64,000 bases of DNA from Agromyces humatus (GCF_021228295.1 NZ_JAJQPD010000004.1:124001-188000); one strand, 5' to 3'. Shown: positions 26,643 to 36,312, numbered from the stretch's first letter. Numbers and translations: made by a program. Notes: generated from the sequence alone by a model not told the origin.

Positions 26643-27266
26643 TCAGGCGGCGCGGATGGCGAAGCTGATGTCGCCGACCCAGACCGTGTCGCCGGGCACG
26701 ACCGCGACGCGCCTTCCGGCGCTCTCGAGCTGCGCCACGGCGCCGTTGCGCTCGACGCCCGAGCCGTTGCTCGAACCGGCGTCGCCGACCGTGATGACCC
26801 CGTCGGCGAGGTCGAGGAACAGGTGCACGCGCGACACCGACCGGGTGTCGTCGGCGACCTCGATGGCCTGCACGCCCATCGCGAGCGCGGTGTCGGCGGG
26901 CTTGCGGCCGATGACGGCGCTGCCGCCGACGATCACGCGCTGGCCCGTCGAGAACGCGAGCTCGATGCGCTCGACCGGCTGCGCGGCGGCCTGCGGTTCA
27001 GGGCGGGTCGCCGAGGGCGCCTCGGATGCCGCTGCGGGGCGCTGCTGCCACGGGAGCGTGCCCGGCAGGGGCACCGGCTCGATGCGCGACGAGGGTTGCG
27101 CCGGCGACGGCGCTGGGGCCGCGGCGGCCGGGGTCGCGGGGCGCGCGAACTGCGCCGGCACCGGGGGACGCGCCGGTTCCTGGGGAATGAGCTGGCCGCA
27201 CTCGAGGCAGTACATGCTGTTCGGCTGCAGGGTTGCGTCGCAGTAGGCGCAGCGCGCAGAAGCCAC
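26643..27266 (-). CDS. Zinc-ribbon and FHA-domain protein of the T7SS
   Basis: 207 residues from GTG 27266 (AAGGGA 8-9 nt upstream). N-terminal zinc ribbon CAYC-x(10)-CLEC (residues 6-25), a Pro/Ala linker, then a C-terminal FHA domain: VIGRKP, RSVSRVHLFLDLADGVITVG, DAGSSNGSGV. FHA domains bind phosphothreonine and are common in T7SS gene clusters, where Ser/Thr kinases control secretion. It is immediately downstream of the EssC-type ATPase. No membrane segment. Confidence 0.9.
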   Translation of the reverse strand: MASARCAYCDATLQPNSMYCLECGQLIPQEPARPPVPAQFARPATPAAAAPAPSPAQPSSRIEPVPLPGTLPWQQRPAAASEAPSATRPEPQAAAQPVERIELAFSTGQRVIVGGSAVIGRKPADTALAMGVQAIEVADDTRSVSRVHLFLDLADGVITVGDAGSSNGSGVERNGAVAQLESAGRRVAVVPGDTVWVGDISFAIRAA

Positions 27267-27342
27267 GGATGTCGTCCCTTCGTCGAGGTGCGCGGGCGGC
27301 ACGCACAACGGCACCAAGTCTACGACGGGACATCCGCCGCGG

Positions 27343-30300
27343 TCATTGACGGATGTCGGGTACCCGCACCGGCAGCCACCCGGCCGCCGTGGTGAAGACA
27401 CCGGCCCCCGCCGACGCGCGACCGAGCATGAACTTCGGGATCGGCGAGCCGACGACCTGGGTGCCGTTGATGGCGCTCTCGGGCCGCAGCACGAGGGCGC
27501 GGCGCGACTTCTTCGCCTCGACGATCGGGCCTCCGAAGAGGGTCGACACCGACTCGGTGTCGACCGACACGATGAACGTCGCGCGATGCTTGACGCCCGT
27601 GAGGGCGTGCTCGATCGGCGCGTTCTTGTACTGCTCGGCATCGTCGACGACGACCGTGACGCGCTCGCCCAGCCCGTCGAGCACCTCGTCGAGATGCGCC
27701 GGCGACGTGTCGCCCGCGGCGATGACGGGGATCGAGTGGCCGGCTGCGACATCCGTCAGGATCGACTGGCGCGACGAGACGACGAGGATCGGCTCCTTGC
27801 GCCACGCGAGCTGGTGCACGACCGCGGCGAGCGCCGACGACCTGCCCGACTTCCGGCTGCCGGTGACGACGAAGCCGCCTTCGGCGGGCCAGTCGAGCGT
27901 GAAGCGCGAGAGCTGGTCGCCGCCCACTGCGACGACCGGCCCCTCGGCGGGGCCCGACTCGCCGAGGGGAAGCTCGTACGATGCGGTGAGCGCGAGATAG
28001 GTCGGCAGCGGGTCGACGCGGAACGGCCGCGGCAGCGCACCGAGCTGCGGGAATCGGTCGAAGTGGTCGCGCACCCGTTCGACGGTGCGTCGCAGCGCGG
28101 TGGTCTGCGCCTCGCCGCGAGTGTCGCGCACGAGCACCGCGAGCTGGGCCTCGTTGCCGGCGGAGCCGTAGAGCACGCGCCCCGGCGGCAGGTCGAGCGG
28201 AATGTCCTTCGCGAGGATCCCCGCCGTGCGGTAGTCGCTGATGTCGCGCATCGGAAGCACGTACTGCTCGTCGATGAACGAGGTGATCTTGTCGCCCGAG
28301 ATGCCCCGGTCGCCCGTGATGAGCACGCGCACGCCGACCGCCGGGCCTTCGCGCAGCACCCGCATGAACTGGTCGCGGAACGTGATGAGCTGGTCGGCGT
28401 TCATCGTCGAGAGCATGCGCTCCCAACCGTCCATGGCGACGATCGTGTACGGCAGCGCGTCGGCCGGGGCCGACTGCGCGCGCTGCTCGCTGATGTGGCC
28501 GACACCCGACGCCGAGAGGATCGCCTGCCGCCGGCCGAGCTCCTCGAGCAGGCGCTGGATGAGCCGTGGCAGGCGGTCGGCGTCGAGCTGGGTCACGACC
28601 GCGCCGCAGTGCGGGGCATCGACGAACGGCAGCAGCGCACCGTTGCCGAAGTCGATCACGTAGAGGTGCAGGTCGGCCGGAGAGAACTGCTGCACGACCT
28701 GTGCGAGCGAGGTGCGCAGTGCGGTCGTGCGCCCCGACATGGAGCCGCCGAGGAAGAGCAGGTGCGAGCCTTCGGCGACGTCCCAGGTGAGGCTGCGCTG
28801 GGATTGCTCGCCCGGCACGTCCTCGAGGCCGAGCACGATCGAGGTCTGCGCGATCTGCTGGTCCTCGAACCGCTCGAGCGGCAGCACCGCCGGAAGCGGC
28901 AGCAGCCAGGGCGACGGGTTCTTGGCGATGCCGAGCTGCTGCGTCGCCGCGGTGATGAGGTTCACGAGGGCGCGCAGGTCGGTGTCGTCGTGGTCGGTGT
29001 TGGCGGCGTGCGTCGCGGCGGCGGCCGGGTACTTCGCCGGGAAGCCGAGCGACGGCCACTCGAGCTGCGCCTTGCGCGGCAGCTGCTTGACCGAGCGCGC
29101 CACTCCAGGCCGGATGCCTGCGACACGTGCGGTCTGGAACCCCTGCGGGGCGGCCGACGGGCCGAGGCGCACGTAGCCGCGGCCGGGCGTCGAGGCACTG
29201 ATGAGCGCAGCTTCGCCGGATCCGAGCACGTCGGCGGAATCGGCTCGGTCGGTGACGCGCAGTGCCACCCTGAGGTTGATGTTCGACTGCATCTCGGGCG
29301 TGACGACACCGGAGGGGCGCTGGGTCGCGAGCACGAGGTTGACGCCGAGCGAGCGGCCGACGCGTGCGATGCGAACGAGTCCATCGATGAACTCGGGCAG
29401 CTCGGTGCGCAGCTCGGCGAACTCGTCGATGACGATCATGAGTCGGGCCAGTCCCCGCCTCGCGGCGGTCTCTGCGTCCTTCGCCCACGCCCCGTCGACG
29501 TCCTTCGCGTTCATGTCGCGCAGCACGCGCTCGCGTCGCTTCAGCTCGGCGTCGAGCGAGGCGAGCGCTCGCTCGGTCTCGCGGGCATCGAGGTTCGTCA
29601 CCATGCCGACGGTGTGCGGCAGTCGCTCGCAGTCGGCGAACGCCGACCCGCCCTTGTAGTCGACGAGCACGAAGTTCAGCGCGTCGGGGCGATTCGCCAT
29701 CGCGAGGCTGACGACGAGCGCCTGCAGGAACTCGGACTTGCCGGAGCCGGTCGTGCCGGCGACGAGCGCGTGCGGACCGTCGCGCGAGATGTCGAGCGCG
29801 AACTCGCCGTCGGCGTTGGCGCCGACGACCACGAACGTGTTGCGCGGCTGGGTCTGCCAGCGTTTCACGAGGTGCGACGGGTCGTCGAGGTCGATCTTCA
29901 GCAGGTCGACCATGCGCACGCTCGTCGGCAGCATCGCGTCGTCGCCGACGCCGCTGACGTGGCGGATCGAGCAGAGGCTGCGGGCGACCTGCTCGGCGCG
30001 CACGAGCGAGAGCCCGTCGACGAGCACCGTCGGGAAGTACTCGGAGCCCGTCTCGAACCGGGCGAGCGCCGCGTCGGCGCCGTCGATGACGACGACGCTC
30101 TTCGCCTCTTCGGGCAGTCTCGCCCGCTCGGTGTCGAGCGCGATCACGTGGATGTGGTTCGCCGTGCCGTGCTCGAGGATCGGCACCATGCCCGGCAGCA
30201 TGCGCAGGTCGCGCGCGCCGTCGACGACGATGACGAGGTCGCCGGGCGCCTCGGCGCCGCGCTGGCCGGCCACGCGCATGCGCAGTTCGAGTGCGACGGC

Positions 30301-31686
30301 GGCCTCGCGCAGGCGTTCGCGGCGCGAGTCGTCGGTGTTGCCGAACATCGCCGGTACGCGGCCCGCGGGCTGTGCGTGCGGCAGCCACTGCGCCCACGCC
30401 CACGCCTCGGCGTCGGCGTCGTCGCAGAGGATCATGATCTCGGCGTCGCGCGGCGAGCGCAGCGTCGCGAACGACGTCAGCATCGAGCGGGCGACGCTGC
30501 GAGCCGCATCGGCGGGTCCGGCGATGCCGACGACGCCTTTGCGCAGGTCGGCGGCGACCGGCACCGGCGTGACGCCGACGCGAGGCGTGACCGTGCGGTC
30601 CTTGCCGCCGCCCTCGAAGCGCACGTCGAGCGCGACCTCGGTGACGCCCACGCGCAGCAGCAGTGCGTCTTCATCGCCCCGGCGGCGCTCCCAGAGCCGT
30701 GCCGACGGCGCCGTCGCGATGTCGGCGACGACGACCGGGTCGGGCAGCCGATACCACGCCGCGATGCGCTGGATGCGGGCGAGCTCGGCGATGCGGCGCC
30801 CGGCGGCCTTGACGTCGTCGATCCACTGGCCCTCGGTCTGCAGCCCCTTGCGCTTGGCCATGCGCCGGTTCGCCATGAACGACCCGATCACCATGATCGG
30901 GCTCGCCGCCGCCATGAGCAGCATGATCGCGCGGCCGAAGACGATCGCCATCGTCACGCCGAGCACGACGGGGATGATCGCCGACAGCCACGGCATGGGC
31001 GACTGGTCGGGGTCGGCGGGCTTGTCGCCGGGCAGTTGCACGACGGGCTGCTCCTGTGCCGGGCGGATGCGCGAGGGCCGGTTGAATCCCCGGGCGCCGA
31101 GCGCGTCGCGGGTGAGGTCGGCGTCGGGCATCGGGGCGACGCCGATGCGCAGCATGCTGTTGCCGAGCTGCAGGAGGTCGGCCGGCACGACGTCGACGGG
31201 CGCCTCGACCGCTTCACCGTTCACCCAGATCGGGAGCCCGGCGGCCGCCGGCGTGACGGTCGCGGTGAGCGGTGCGATGCGCCCGTTCTCATTGACGGCG
31301 GCCGAGCTCACGGCGAGCGTCGCGTGCACGGGCGAGAGCGACGGGTCGGCGATGGCGATCGTCGCGTTCGACGCCGATCCGATGGCGAGGCTGGCGCCGC
31401 GCGTGATCGGCACCGACTCCCCCGCGAACGGCCCGCCGACGATCTCGAGCCGCAGGGTGCCCGGCGCGACCCGGTCGGTGCGCTGCCGATCGGCCGGCAG
31501 GTGCGCGCCCGACAGCACGTCGGACTCGCCGAGGAGCGCATCGCCGGGTGCCGTCGGGTCGAGCAGTGTCGAGGGCACGCCGAGCGACTCGGCGGCCTCG
31601 CCGATCGTCGTCGCCTCGTCGACCTCGAGCAGCCACGAGCCACTGGCGCTCTTGGCCGGATCGTCGACCGTGATGCGTACCGTCAT
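27343..31686 (-). CDS. eccC: T7SS ATPase, EssC/EccC type with N-terminal FHA domain
   Basis: 1447 residues. About 1-75 forms a small domain, about 85-165 an FHA domain (GASLAIGSASNATIAIADPS, SPVHATL), two membrane segments lie near 235-285, and three FtsK/SpoIIIE-like ATPase domains follow. Walker A of D1 is intact (GTTGSGKSE, K650; FVLVDYKGGSAF; ATQRPSG). D2 (GGSMSGRTT, R986) and D3 (TGSRKSGRSS, R1282) have Arg in place of the Walker Lys. This single-chain FHA-TM-three-ATPase layout is the EssC form best known in Firmicutes. The protein drives export of WXG proteins at the membrane. It lies 22 nt after the secreted-protein gene at 31709. Confidence 0.93.
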   Translation of the reverse strand: MTVRITVDDPAKSASGSWLLEVDEATTIGEAAESLGVPSTLLDPTAPGDALLGESDVLSGAHLPADRQRTDRVAPGTLRLEIVGGPFAGESVPITRGASLAIGSASNATIAIADPSLSPVHATLAVSSAAVNENGRIAPLTATVTPAAAGLPIWVNGEAVEAPVDVVPADLLQLGNSMLRIGVAPMPDADLTRDALGARGFNRPSRIRPAQEQPVVQLPGDKPADPDQSPMPWLSAIIPVVLGVTMAIVFGRAIMLLMAAASPIMVIGSFMANRRMAKRKGLQTEGQWIDDVKAAGRRIAELARIQRIAAWYRLPDPVVVADIATAPSARLWERRRGDEDALLLRVGVTEVALDVRFEGGGKDRTVTPRVGVTPVPVAADLRKGVVGIAGPADAARSVARSMLTSFATLRSPRDAEIMILCDDADAEAWAWAQWLPHAQPAGRVPAMFGNTDDSRRERLREAAVALELRMRVAGQRGAEAPGDLVIVVDGARDLRMLPGMVPILEHGTANHIHVIALDTERARLPEEAKSVVVIDGADAALARFETGSEYFPTVLVDGLSLVRAEQVARSLCSIRHVSGVGDDAMLPTSVRMVDLLKIDLDDPSHLVKRWQTQPRNTFVVVGANADGEFALDISRDGPHALVAGTTGSGKSEFLQALVVSLAMANRPDALNFVLVDYKGGSAFADCERLPHTVGMVTNLDARETERALASLDAELKRRERVLRDMNAKDVDGAWAKDAETAARRGLARLMIVIDEFAELRTELPEFIDGLVRIARVGRSLGVNLVLATQRPSGVVTPEMQSNINLRVALRVTDRADSADVLGSGEAALISASTPGRGYVRLGPSAAPQGFQTARVAGIRPGVARSVKQLPRKAQLEWPSLGFPAKYPAAAATHAANTDHDDTDLRALVNLITAATQQLGIAKNPSPWLLPLPAVLPLERFEDQQIAQTSIVLGLEDVPGEQSQRSLTWDVAEGSHLLFLGGSMSGRTTALRTSLAQVVQQFSPADLHLYVIDFGNGALLPFVDAPHCGAVVTQLDADRLPRLIQRLLEELGRRQAILSASGVGHISEQRAQSAPADALPYTIVAMDGWERMLSTMNADQLITFRDQFMRVLREGPAVGVRVLITGDRGISGDKITSFIDEQYVLPMRDISDYRTAGILAKDIPLDLPPGRVLYGSAGNEAQLAVLVRDTRGEAQTTALRRTVERVRDHFDRFPQLGALPRPFRVDPLPTYLALTASYELPLGESGPAEGPVVAVGGDQLSRFTLDWPAEGGFVVTGSRKSGRSSALAAVVHQLAWRKEPILVVSSRQSILTDVAAGHSIPVIAAGDTSPAHLDEVLDGLGERVTVVVDDAEQYKNAPIEHALTGVKHRATFIVSVDTESVSTLFGGPIVEAKKSRRALVLRPESAINGTQVVGSPIPKFMLGRASAGAGVFTTAAGWLPVRVPDIRQ

Positions 31687-31708
31687 GCGTTGCGTCCTCC
31701 TTCAGCGC

Positions 31709-32818
31709 TCAGCGCGCGCCGACCCGATCGAGTGTGCCGATGAGCGGAGCGAAGACGCCGCCGCGGGATGTCTGTTCGCGTTCGACGGGCAGGCGCGGCA
31801 CGATCCGCGTCGCGACGCCGTCGCCACCTCGGGAACGGTGCGCCGGCACCGGTCCGGCCTGCGGCAGGTCGGATGCCTCGCCGACGACGGTGACCGAACC
31901 GCTCGCCTGCTCGCCGTCGGCCGAGACGACGCGGAAGCTGAACTGGTCGACCGCGATATCGCTCGACGAGGTGTAGCGAGCCGTGCCGTCGGCTGCGCAG
32001 GTCACGCTGCCGTGGATCGCCGCTCCGCACCCGGCGAGCTGCACCTCGGCCCCGCCCGAGGCGAAGGCGAGCGTCGCGAGGTCGATCGTGGCCGAGCCGT
32101 CGGCGTCGCGGCGCGTGAAGATGCTCTGCGCGATGAGCGGATCGGGTCCGGGCCGGTAGATCGGCACGACGTATTTCGCGTCGGCCGACCGGGTGCCGAA
32201 GTCGTCGGCGAAGCGGGCCACGAGTTCGGCATCGCCGCGGAAGTCACGCGCAGGACGGAACACGAGGTGGGTCGGCGTCGCTGCGAGCGACCCCGCTTCG
32301 GCGGGGTGGACGGCGACCGCGGAGAGCGTGCCGCCCTCGGCGCAGACGACGCACTCGACTCCGAGGTCGCTGATCGGCACGAGCAGCACCGATCCGGCCG
32401 CGACGGGCCCTGGCGCGCGTCGCGACGTGAGCGTCGGCGCCTCGGGAGCGGCGAGCGTCACCCGGTACTCGAACGTCATCGACGTGCGGCCGTTGGTCAT
32501 CGGCACCGGCACGGTGACCGGCCCCGCCTCGGCGTCGTAGCGGGTCGCCGCGAGCGTGACGCGGCCCTCGTCGCACGCGGTGACGAGATCGGATGCCGCT
32601 GCCGGCGCCGCGCAGTCGGTGATGCGCCAGCCCTGGGCGGGCTCGATCGTCGCGGTGCCGAGGTAGGGCACGGCGAGCGAGGTGGGCGAGGAGGTCGGCG
32701 GGGCCGTGGCATCATCGGCGCTCGCCGACGCCGGGACGGCGAAGGGGATCAACGACAGCGCGAGCGCGCCTGCGGTGGTCGTCACGGCACGAACGACCGA
32801 GCCGATCACCCCCGCCAT
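31709..32818 (-). CDS. Secreted beta-rich protein of the T7SS cluster
   Basis: 369 residues from ATG 32818 (GGGAG upstream). A Sec signal peptide is evident (VVRAVTTTAGALALSLIPFA, cleavage near ASASA-DD). The rest predicts repeated beta domains with paired Cys (ITDCAAPAAASDLVTACDEG, GVECVVCAEGG, LAGCGAAIHGSVTCAADG) and ends in a basic, helical tail without a sortase motif. It precedes the ATPase gene on the same strand and is probably an extracytoplasmic accessory or substrate. No family recognised. Confidence 0.75.
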   Translation of the reverse strand: MAGVIGSVVRAVTTTAGALALSLIPFAVPASASADDATAPPTSSPTSLAVPYLGTATIEPAQGWRITDCAAPAAASDLVTACDEGRVTLAATRYDAEAGPVTVPVPMTNGRTSMTFEYRVTLAAPEAPTLTSRRAPGPVAAGSVLLVPISDLGVECVVCAEGGTLSAVAVHPAEAGSLAATPTHLVFRPARDFRGDAELVARFADDFGTRSADAKYVVPIYRPGPDPLIAQSIFTRRDADGSATIDLATLAFASGGAEVQLAGCGAAIHGSVTCAADGTARYTSSSDIAVDQFSFRVVSADGEQASGSVTVVGEASDLPQAGPVPAHRSRGGDGVATRIVPRLPVEREQTSRGGVFAPLIGTLDRVGAR

Positions 32819-32925
32819 CGTGCTCCCGTCGTCCGTCTCGGGCGTCCGAGCACCCGATATAGCATGGTACGCGGTCGCCAGCGGCCGATCCGCCCCGCCA
32901 TCTGCGCGGTCGACGAAGGGGAGCG

Positions 32926-33477
32926 ATGTCCGACGATCTGCGGCCTCCGGCCGCCGCGCGCGCCGTGGTCGGCACCGCCCCCGGGCAACCTCGACTCGAC
33001 ACCGCAGGCGTCGTGCGACCGCTCGGCACCACCGGGTCGGTGCTGCCCGAGTTCGCCGAGGCACCGCAGGCCGAACGCAAGTGGTGGCGTCACCCCGCGT
33101 TCATCGTCTCCATCGGGCTGACCGTGCTCGCCCTGCTCGGCCTCGCGGCGTGGCTCGTCGTCGCCGCGCTCACCGACGACTCGGTGCGGGTCACCGGCCT
33201 CGAGATCTCCGACGACGGCGGCAACGTGCACCTGGCGTGGAGCGACGCCCACGGCGATGTCGCCCTCTACGCGGTGCACGCAGATGGCGAGGTCGTCGAC
33301 CTCACCCAATGGGTGCACGGCGACGAGGCATGGATCCCCGCCGCGACCGCCCTGTACGAGAGCGACACGTGCTTCGTCGTGCGCCCCGCGTCGACGAGCG
33401 ACGACGTGTCACTCGACGCCGCGACGCTCGGTTCCCAGCGAGGCCAGAGCACCTGCGTCGCCGACCTCGACGCGTGA
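32926..33477 (+). CDS. Single-pass membrane protein of the T7SS cluster
   Basis: 183 residues. A cytoplasmic N-terminus of about 52 residues is followed by one membrane helix (IVSIGLTVLALLGLAAWLVV) and an outer domain with two Cys (SDTCFVV, QSTCVADLDA). Divergent from the secreted-protein gene and overlapping the lipoprotein gene by 4 nt (GTGA). The small domain (GLEISDDGGNVHLAWSDAHG) resembles a fibronectin-III-like strand pattern, but not firmly. AAGGGGAG lies upstream of the start. Confidence 0.75.
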   Translation: MSDDLRPPAAARAVVGTAPGQPRLDTAGVVRPLGTTGSVLPEFAEAPQAERKWWRHPAFIVSIGLTVLALLGLAAWLVVAALTDDSVRVTGLEISDDGGNVHLAWSDAHGDVALYAVHADGEVVDLTQWVHGDEAWIPAATALYESDTCFVVRPASTSDDVSLDAATLGSQRGQSTCVADLDA

Positions 33478-34253
33478 CCGGTCGAACCGTGGCCCGCACT
33501 CGACGATTGTTCGCGGTCGCCTCCGGCATCGCCGGCGCACTGCTGCTCACCGCGTGCGCGGGCGCGTCGACGCAGGTCATCGCGACCCCCTCCGTCGGCG
33601 CCGGGCCGGCCGACGGCCAGATCGCGGGCAACGGGCTCTGGTTGCTCGGCGGCATCGCGGCGGCCGACGAGATCGTCGACGCCGTGCACGCTGCGGGCAC
33701 CGTGCGCTATTCGGGCGCCTTCACCGAACTGACCGCGGGCACCCCCGACACCGAACCGGCGCCCGGCCGAGTGCTGACCGTCGAATTCGAGGGCGGCCGG
33801 GCCGGGTCATCCGCCGTCGTGACCGCCGGTGACCAGCGCGCGCAGATCGTCATGGTCGATGGCCGCACCTACACGACCGGCAACGCCGCCTATGCGGCCG
33901 CGACCGCGCTCGGCGACGCCGCACTCGGCTGGGTGTGCTCGATCGGCACGACGAGTGCACGAGACGAGTGGGCGCCCCTGCTCGAGCCGGGCGCGCTCAT
34001 CGAGTCGTTGCTCGGCACGGGCGAGTCGGTCGCGGTCGAGACCCCGGCCGATGGCGGCGCGGTCGTCGACGTGATCGTCGGCTCGGCCGACGCGCCCGTC
34101 GGCATCCTGACCGTCGCGCGAGAGGGCGCACCGCTGCCCATCGCGTTCGCCGCCGGCGACACCAGCGGCGACGGCACGTTCAGCTTCTCGGCATGGGGCG
34201 AACCCGTCGAGGTCAGTGCACCTGCCGACCCGGTCGTCGCCTGCGGCGACTGA
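33474..34253 (+). CDS. Lipoprotein of the T7SS cluster
   Basis: 259 residues from GTG 33474, which overlaps the previous stop; GTG 33489 is an alternative. Lipobox LLTAC with C28 after a basic, hydrophobic signal sequence. The mature part has the repeated beta-strand layout (GRVLTVEFEGGRAGSSAVVT, GAVVDVIVGSADAPVGILTV) that recalls the LprG/LppX fold, but this is a visual impression only. It probably acts at the outer face of the membrane with the preceding single-pass protein. Confidence 0.75.
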   Translation: MTGRTVARTRRLFAVASGIAGALLLTACAGASTQVIATPSVGAGPADGQIAGNGLWLLGGIAAADEIVDAVHAAGTVRYSGAFTELTAGTPDTEPAPGRVLTVEFEGGRAGSSAVVTAGDQRAQIVMVDGRTYTTGNAAYAAATALGDAALGWVCSIGTTSARDEWAPLLEPGALIESLLGTGESVAVETPADGGAVVDVIVGSADAPVGILTVAREGAPLPIAFAAGDTSGDGTFSFSAWGEPVEVSAPADPVVACGD

Positions 34254-34276
34254 GGCCCGGCACCTCGCGTCGGTGC

Positions 34277-35419
34277 TCAGCTCTGCAGCTGCGGGCCGGC
34301 GGCGATCTGCCGGTCGTACTCTTCGAGCGCGAGCCGATTGCGTTCGGTGACGCCACGACCGCGCGCGGCGATCCAGCCGCCGAGCCAGATCGGGATCTCG
34401 CGCGCGATCGCGGCCGCCACGATCGCGAAGGGGTCGAGCCAGCGCTGCGACACGAACGCCGACGCCTCGTCGAGCGAGAGGTTCCAAGCCTGCACCGTCA
34501 TCAGCGCGCCGCCGATGTACGAGAAGTAGACGAGCGCCGCGACGAGGATCCCGAACACCGCATACGTCCACCAGGGACCGCGGTTGATGACGACGGCGAG
34601 CAGCATGAAGCCCACGAAGAACGCCACGATCGGCACCCAGAACACGAGCCACCGGTCGCCCCCGAGGAACCTCGCAAAGTCTCCCGACGGATCGGGCCCG
34701 GTGAGCAGCACCAGGTAGCCGATGGCCGCGTAGAGCAGCGCGAACAGCACGGTGCCGACGAGCGCGACCAGGATGCCGAATCCCCGGTTGCCCTTCCGCT
34801 TCGGCGGTGTCGGCGCCTGCACGTAGATGGTCTGCGGGCCGGGGGTCGGCGCGACATAGAGGGGCTCGGGTTCGGGTGCGAGGGTGGCTGCACCCGCGGT
34901 GGCACCCGCTGCGGCCGTCGAGGCCGGCACGTAGGTCTCGCGTCGCACCGACCCGGCGGGCACGGGCGCGGGCGTGGAGTCGGTGTCGTCGATGCCGTCG
35001 TCTTCGGATGTCGCGGCTCCCGCGTTCGCGCGGGCGACGGCCTCGTCGAGGCGCGAGGTCGTCGCCTCGGGCTCGGGAGCGGCGGGCTCGGAGGCGGCAG
35101 GCTCGGCCGCGACGGGCTCAGGGGCGGCGGCCGCACCTTCGTGTTCGACCGGCTCGGTCGTGGTCGGCTCGCGGTCGACCGGCTCGGATGCCGCCGGTTC
35201 GCGCTCGATCGCGGGCTCATCGGCGAGCGCCGCTTCGTCGGCTGCCGGTTGCGCGCGCGGCGTCTCGTCGACGGATGCGTCATCGGGCGCCGTCTCGTGA
35301 GCCGCCGTCTCAGCGGGCGTCGCCTCCTCGTGCGCCGTCTCGTCGACCGCGGCCTCGTCGGACACGCCCGACGCGTCGTCGGCGCGGCCGGGCTCGGAAC
35401 CGGGAGTCGTGCTGCTCAT
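34277..35419 (-). CDS. Membrane protein with long acidic N-terminal region
   Basis: 380 residues from ATG 35419 (AAGGAG 7 nt upstream). Residues 1-205 are low-complexity Glu/Ala/Pro/Thr; about 215-345 contain four membrane helices (GILVALVGTVLFALLYAAIG, WVPIVAFFVGFMLLAVVI, YAVFGILVAALVYFSYIGGA, AIVAAAIAREIPIWLGGWIA); the C-terminus is short. A family of such proteins is common in Microbacteriaceae but has no known function that I can name. Convergent with the lipoprotein gene. Confidence 0.75.
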   Translation of the reverse strand: MSSTTPGSEPGRADDASGVSDEAAVDETAHEEATPAETAAHETAPDDASVDETPRAQPAADEAALADEPAIEREPAASEPVDREPTTTEPVEHEGAAAAPEPVAAEPAASEPAAPEPEATTSRLDEAVARANAGAATSEDDGIDDTDSTPAPVPAGSVRRETYVPASTAAAGATAGAATLAPEPEPLYVAPTPGPQTIYVQAPTPPKRKGNRGFGILVALVGTVLFALLYAAIGYLVLLTGPDPSGDFARFLGGDRWLVFWVPIVAFFVGFMLLAVVINRGPWWTYAVFGILVAALVYFSYIGGALMTVQAWNLSLDEASAFVSQRWLDPFAIVAAAIAREIPIWLGGWIAARGRGVTERNRLALEEYDRQIAAGPQLQS

Positions 35420-35484
35420 GGTCGGGCTCCTTTCGGGCACCCTCGTGCCCGCTGTCGGCCACCACTGTAACGCCACGACACGCC

Positions 35485-35506
35485 GCGGCGCGGGATCCCG
35501 CGCCGC
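35485..35506 (-). terminator. GC-rich palindrome, probable terminator
   Basis: Perfect 22-bp palindrome GCGGCGCGGGA/TCCCGCGCCGC just after the stop at 35514 and before the start at 35419, both minus strand. Confidence 0.55.
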
Positions 35507-35513
35507 GCGGTGA

Positions 35514-36194
35514 TCAGCCGAAGATCGCGGCGACGATGTCGTGCGTGTACCCGTCGGGCGCCGCATTCACCCAAGCCGTCGCGATCCAGACACCGGATCG
35601 CAGGAAGTGCGACTCGCCGAACGCCCCGACCTCGCCCTCCTGCTCGACGACGCATCTCGTGCCCTCGAGTTCCTCATAGCAGCTGTAGCCGAGAGCGTTG
35701 AGTGCCGCGCGCGTCTCCTCCTGCTGCACTTCGGAGAGCGCCGCGATGTTCGTGGTGATGCCGACATCGCTGCCGCCCTCGGGAGTTGCCCAGATGCAGG
35801 TGAGCCGGGTCGTGCCCTCGAGCATGGTCTGCAGGCCCACGTCATCGCTCGCATACCGGACGCCGCTCTCGGGCTCGTCGGTCCAGGTCGGATTCAGCGC
35901 GAGGTCGAGCTCGCCCTGCCAGTCGCGGGTGTAGATCCCCGTGCAGTCGTCGGGGATCGGCGCCGCGTCGGGCGCCGGCGGGGTGACGACCGCGGTCGGT
36001 GTCTGCGCGGCCGGAGTGGGCCGATCGACCGAGGTCGGCGAGGGCGTCGGCGCCGTCCCCGTCGCCCCGCCGATCAGCATGCCGACGACGAGTGCCACGA
36101 GGATCGCGAGCAGAGCCGCCACGAGCCCCAGCCAGAAGACCGGGCGCTTCGCCAGCGGACGCCGGTCGGACGATTGCTCGGGATGCTCGGTCAT
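35514..36194 (-). CDS. Single-pass membrane-anchored protein of unknown function
   Basis: 226 residues. One N-terminal membrane helix (VFWLGLVAALLAILVALVVG), a Pro/Thr linker and a Cys-containing outer domain (DDCTGIYTRDWQGELDLALN, RLTCIWATPEGGSDVGITTN, SCYEELEGTRCVVEQ). Four Cys suggest two disulfides. It may be a cell-surface binding protein; no family recognised. It is the last gene before the rpoC terminator region. Confidence 0.75.
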   Translation of the reverse strand: MTEHPEQSSDRRPLAKRPVFWLGLVAALLAILVALVVGMLIGGATGTAPTPSPTSVDRPTPAAQTPTAVVTPPAPDAAPIPDDCTGIYTRDWQGELDLALNPTWTDEPESGVRYASDDVGLQTMLEGTTRLTCIWATPEGGSDVGITTNIAALSEVQQEETRAALNALGYSCYEELEGTRCVVEQEGEVGAFGESHFLRSGVWIATAWVNAAPDGYTHDIVAAIFG

Positions 36195-36312
36195 CGCGGC
36201 TCCTGCGCTCGATATCGATGTCGATGTGGCGAGCGTATCGCCGTGTCGCGGCGAATCTCGGCAACCTCACCGATGCGAATCGCCTCCCGTCGGGACATCC
36301 GCTTCACGCACG

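Noticed and set aside
27346..31743. A 1465-codon open frame antisense to the EssC-type ATPase
   Set aside because: Shadow of the ATPase third-position GC bias; Arg/Asp/Glu-rich low complexity and no ribosome binding site.
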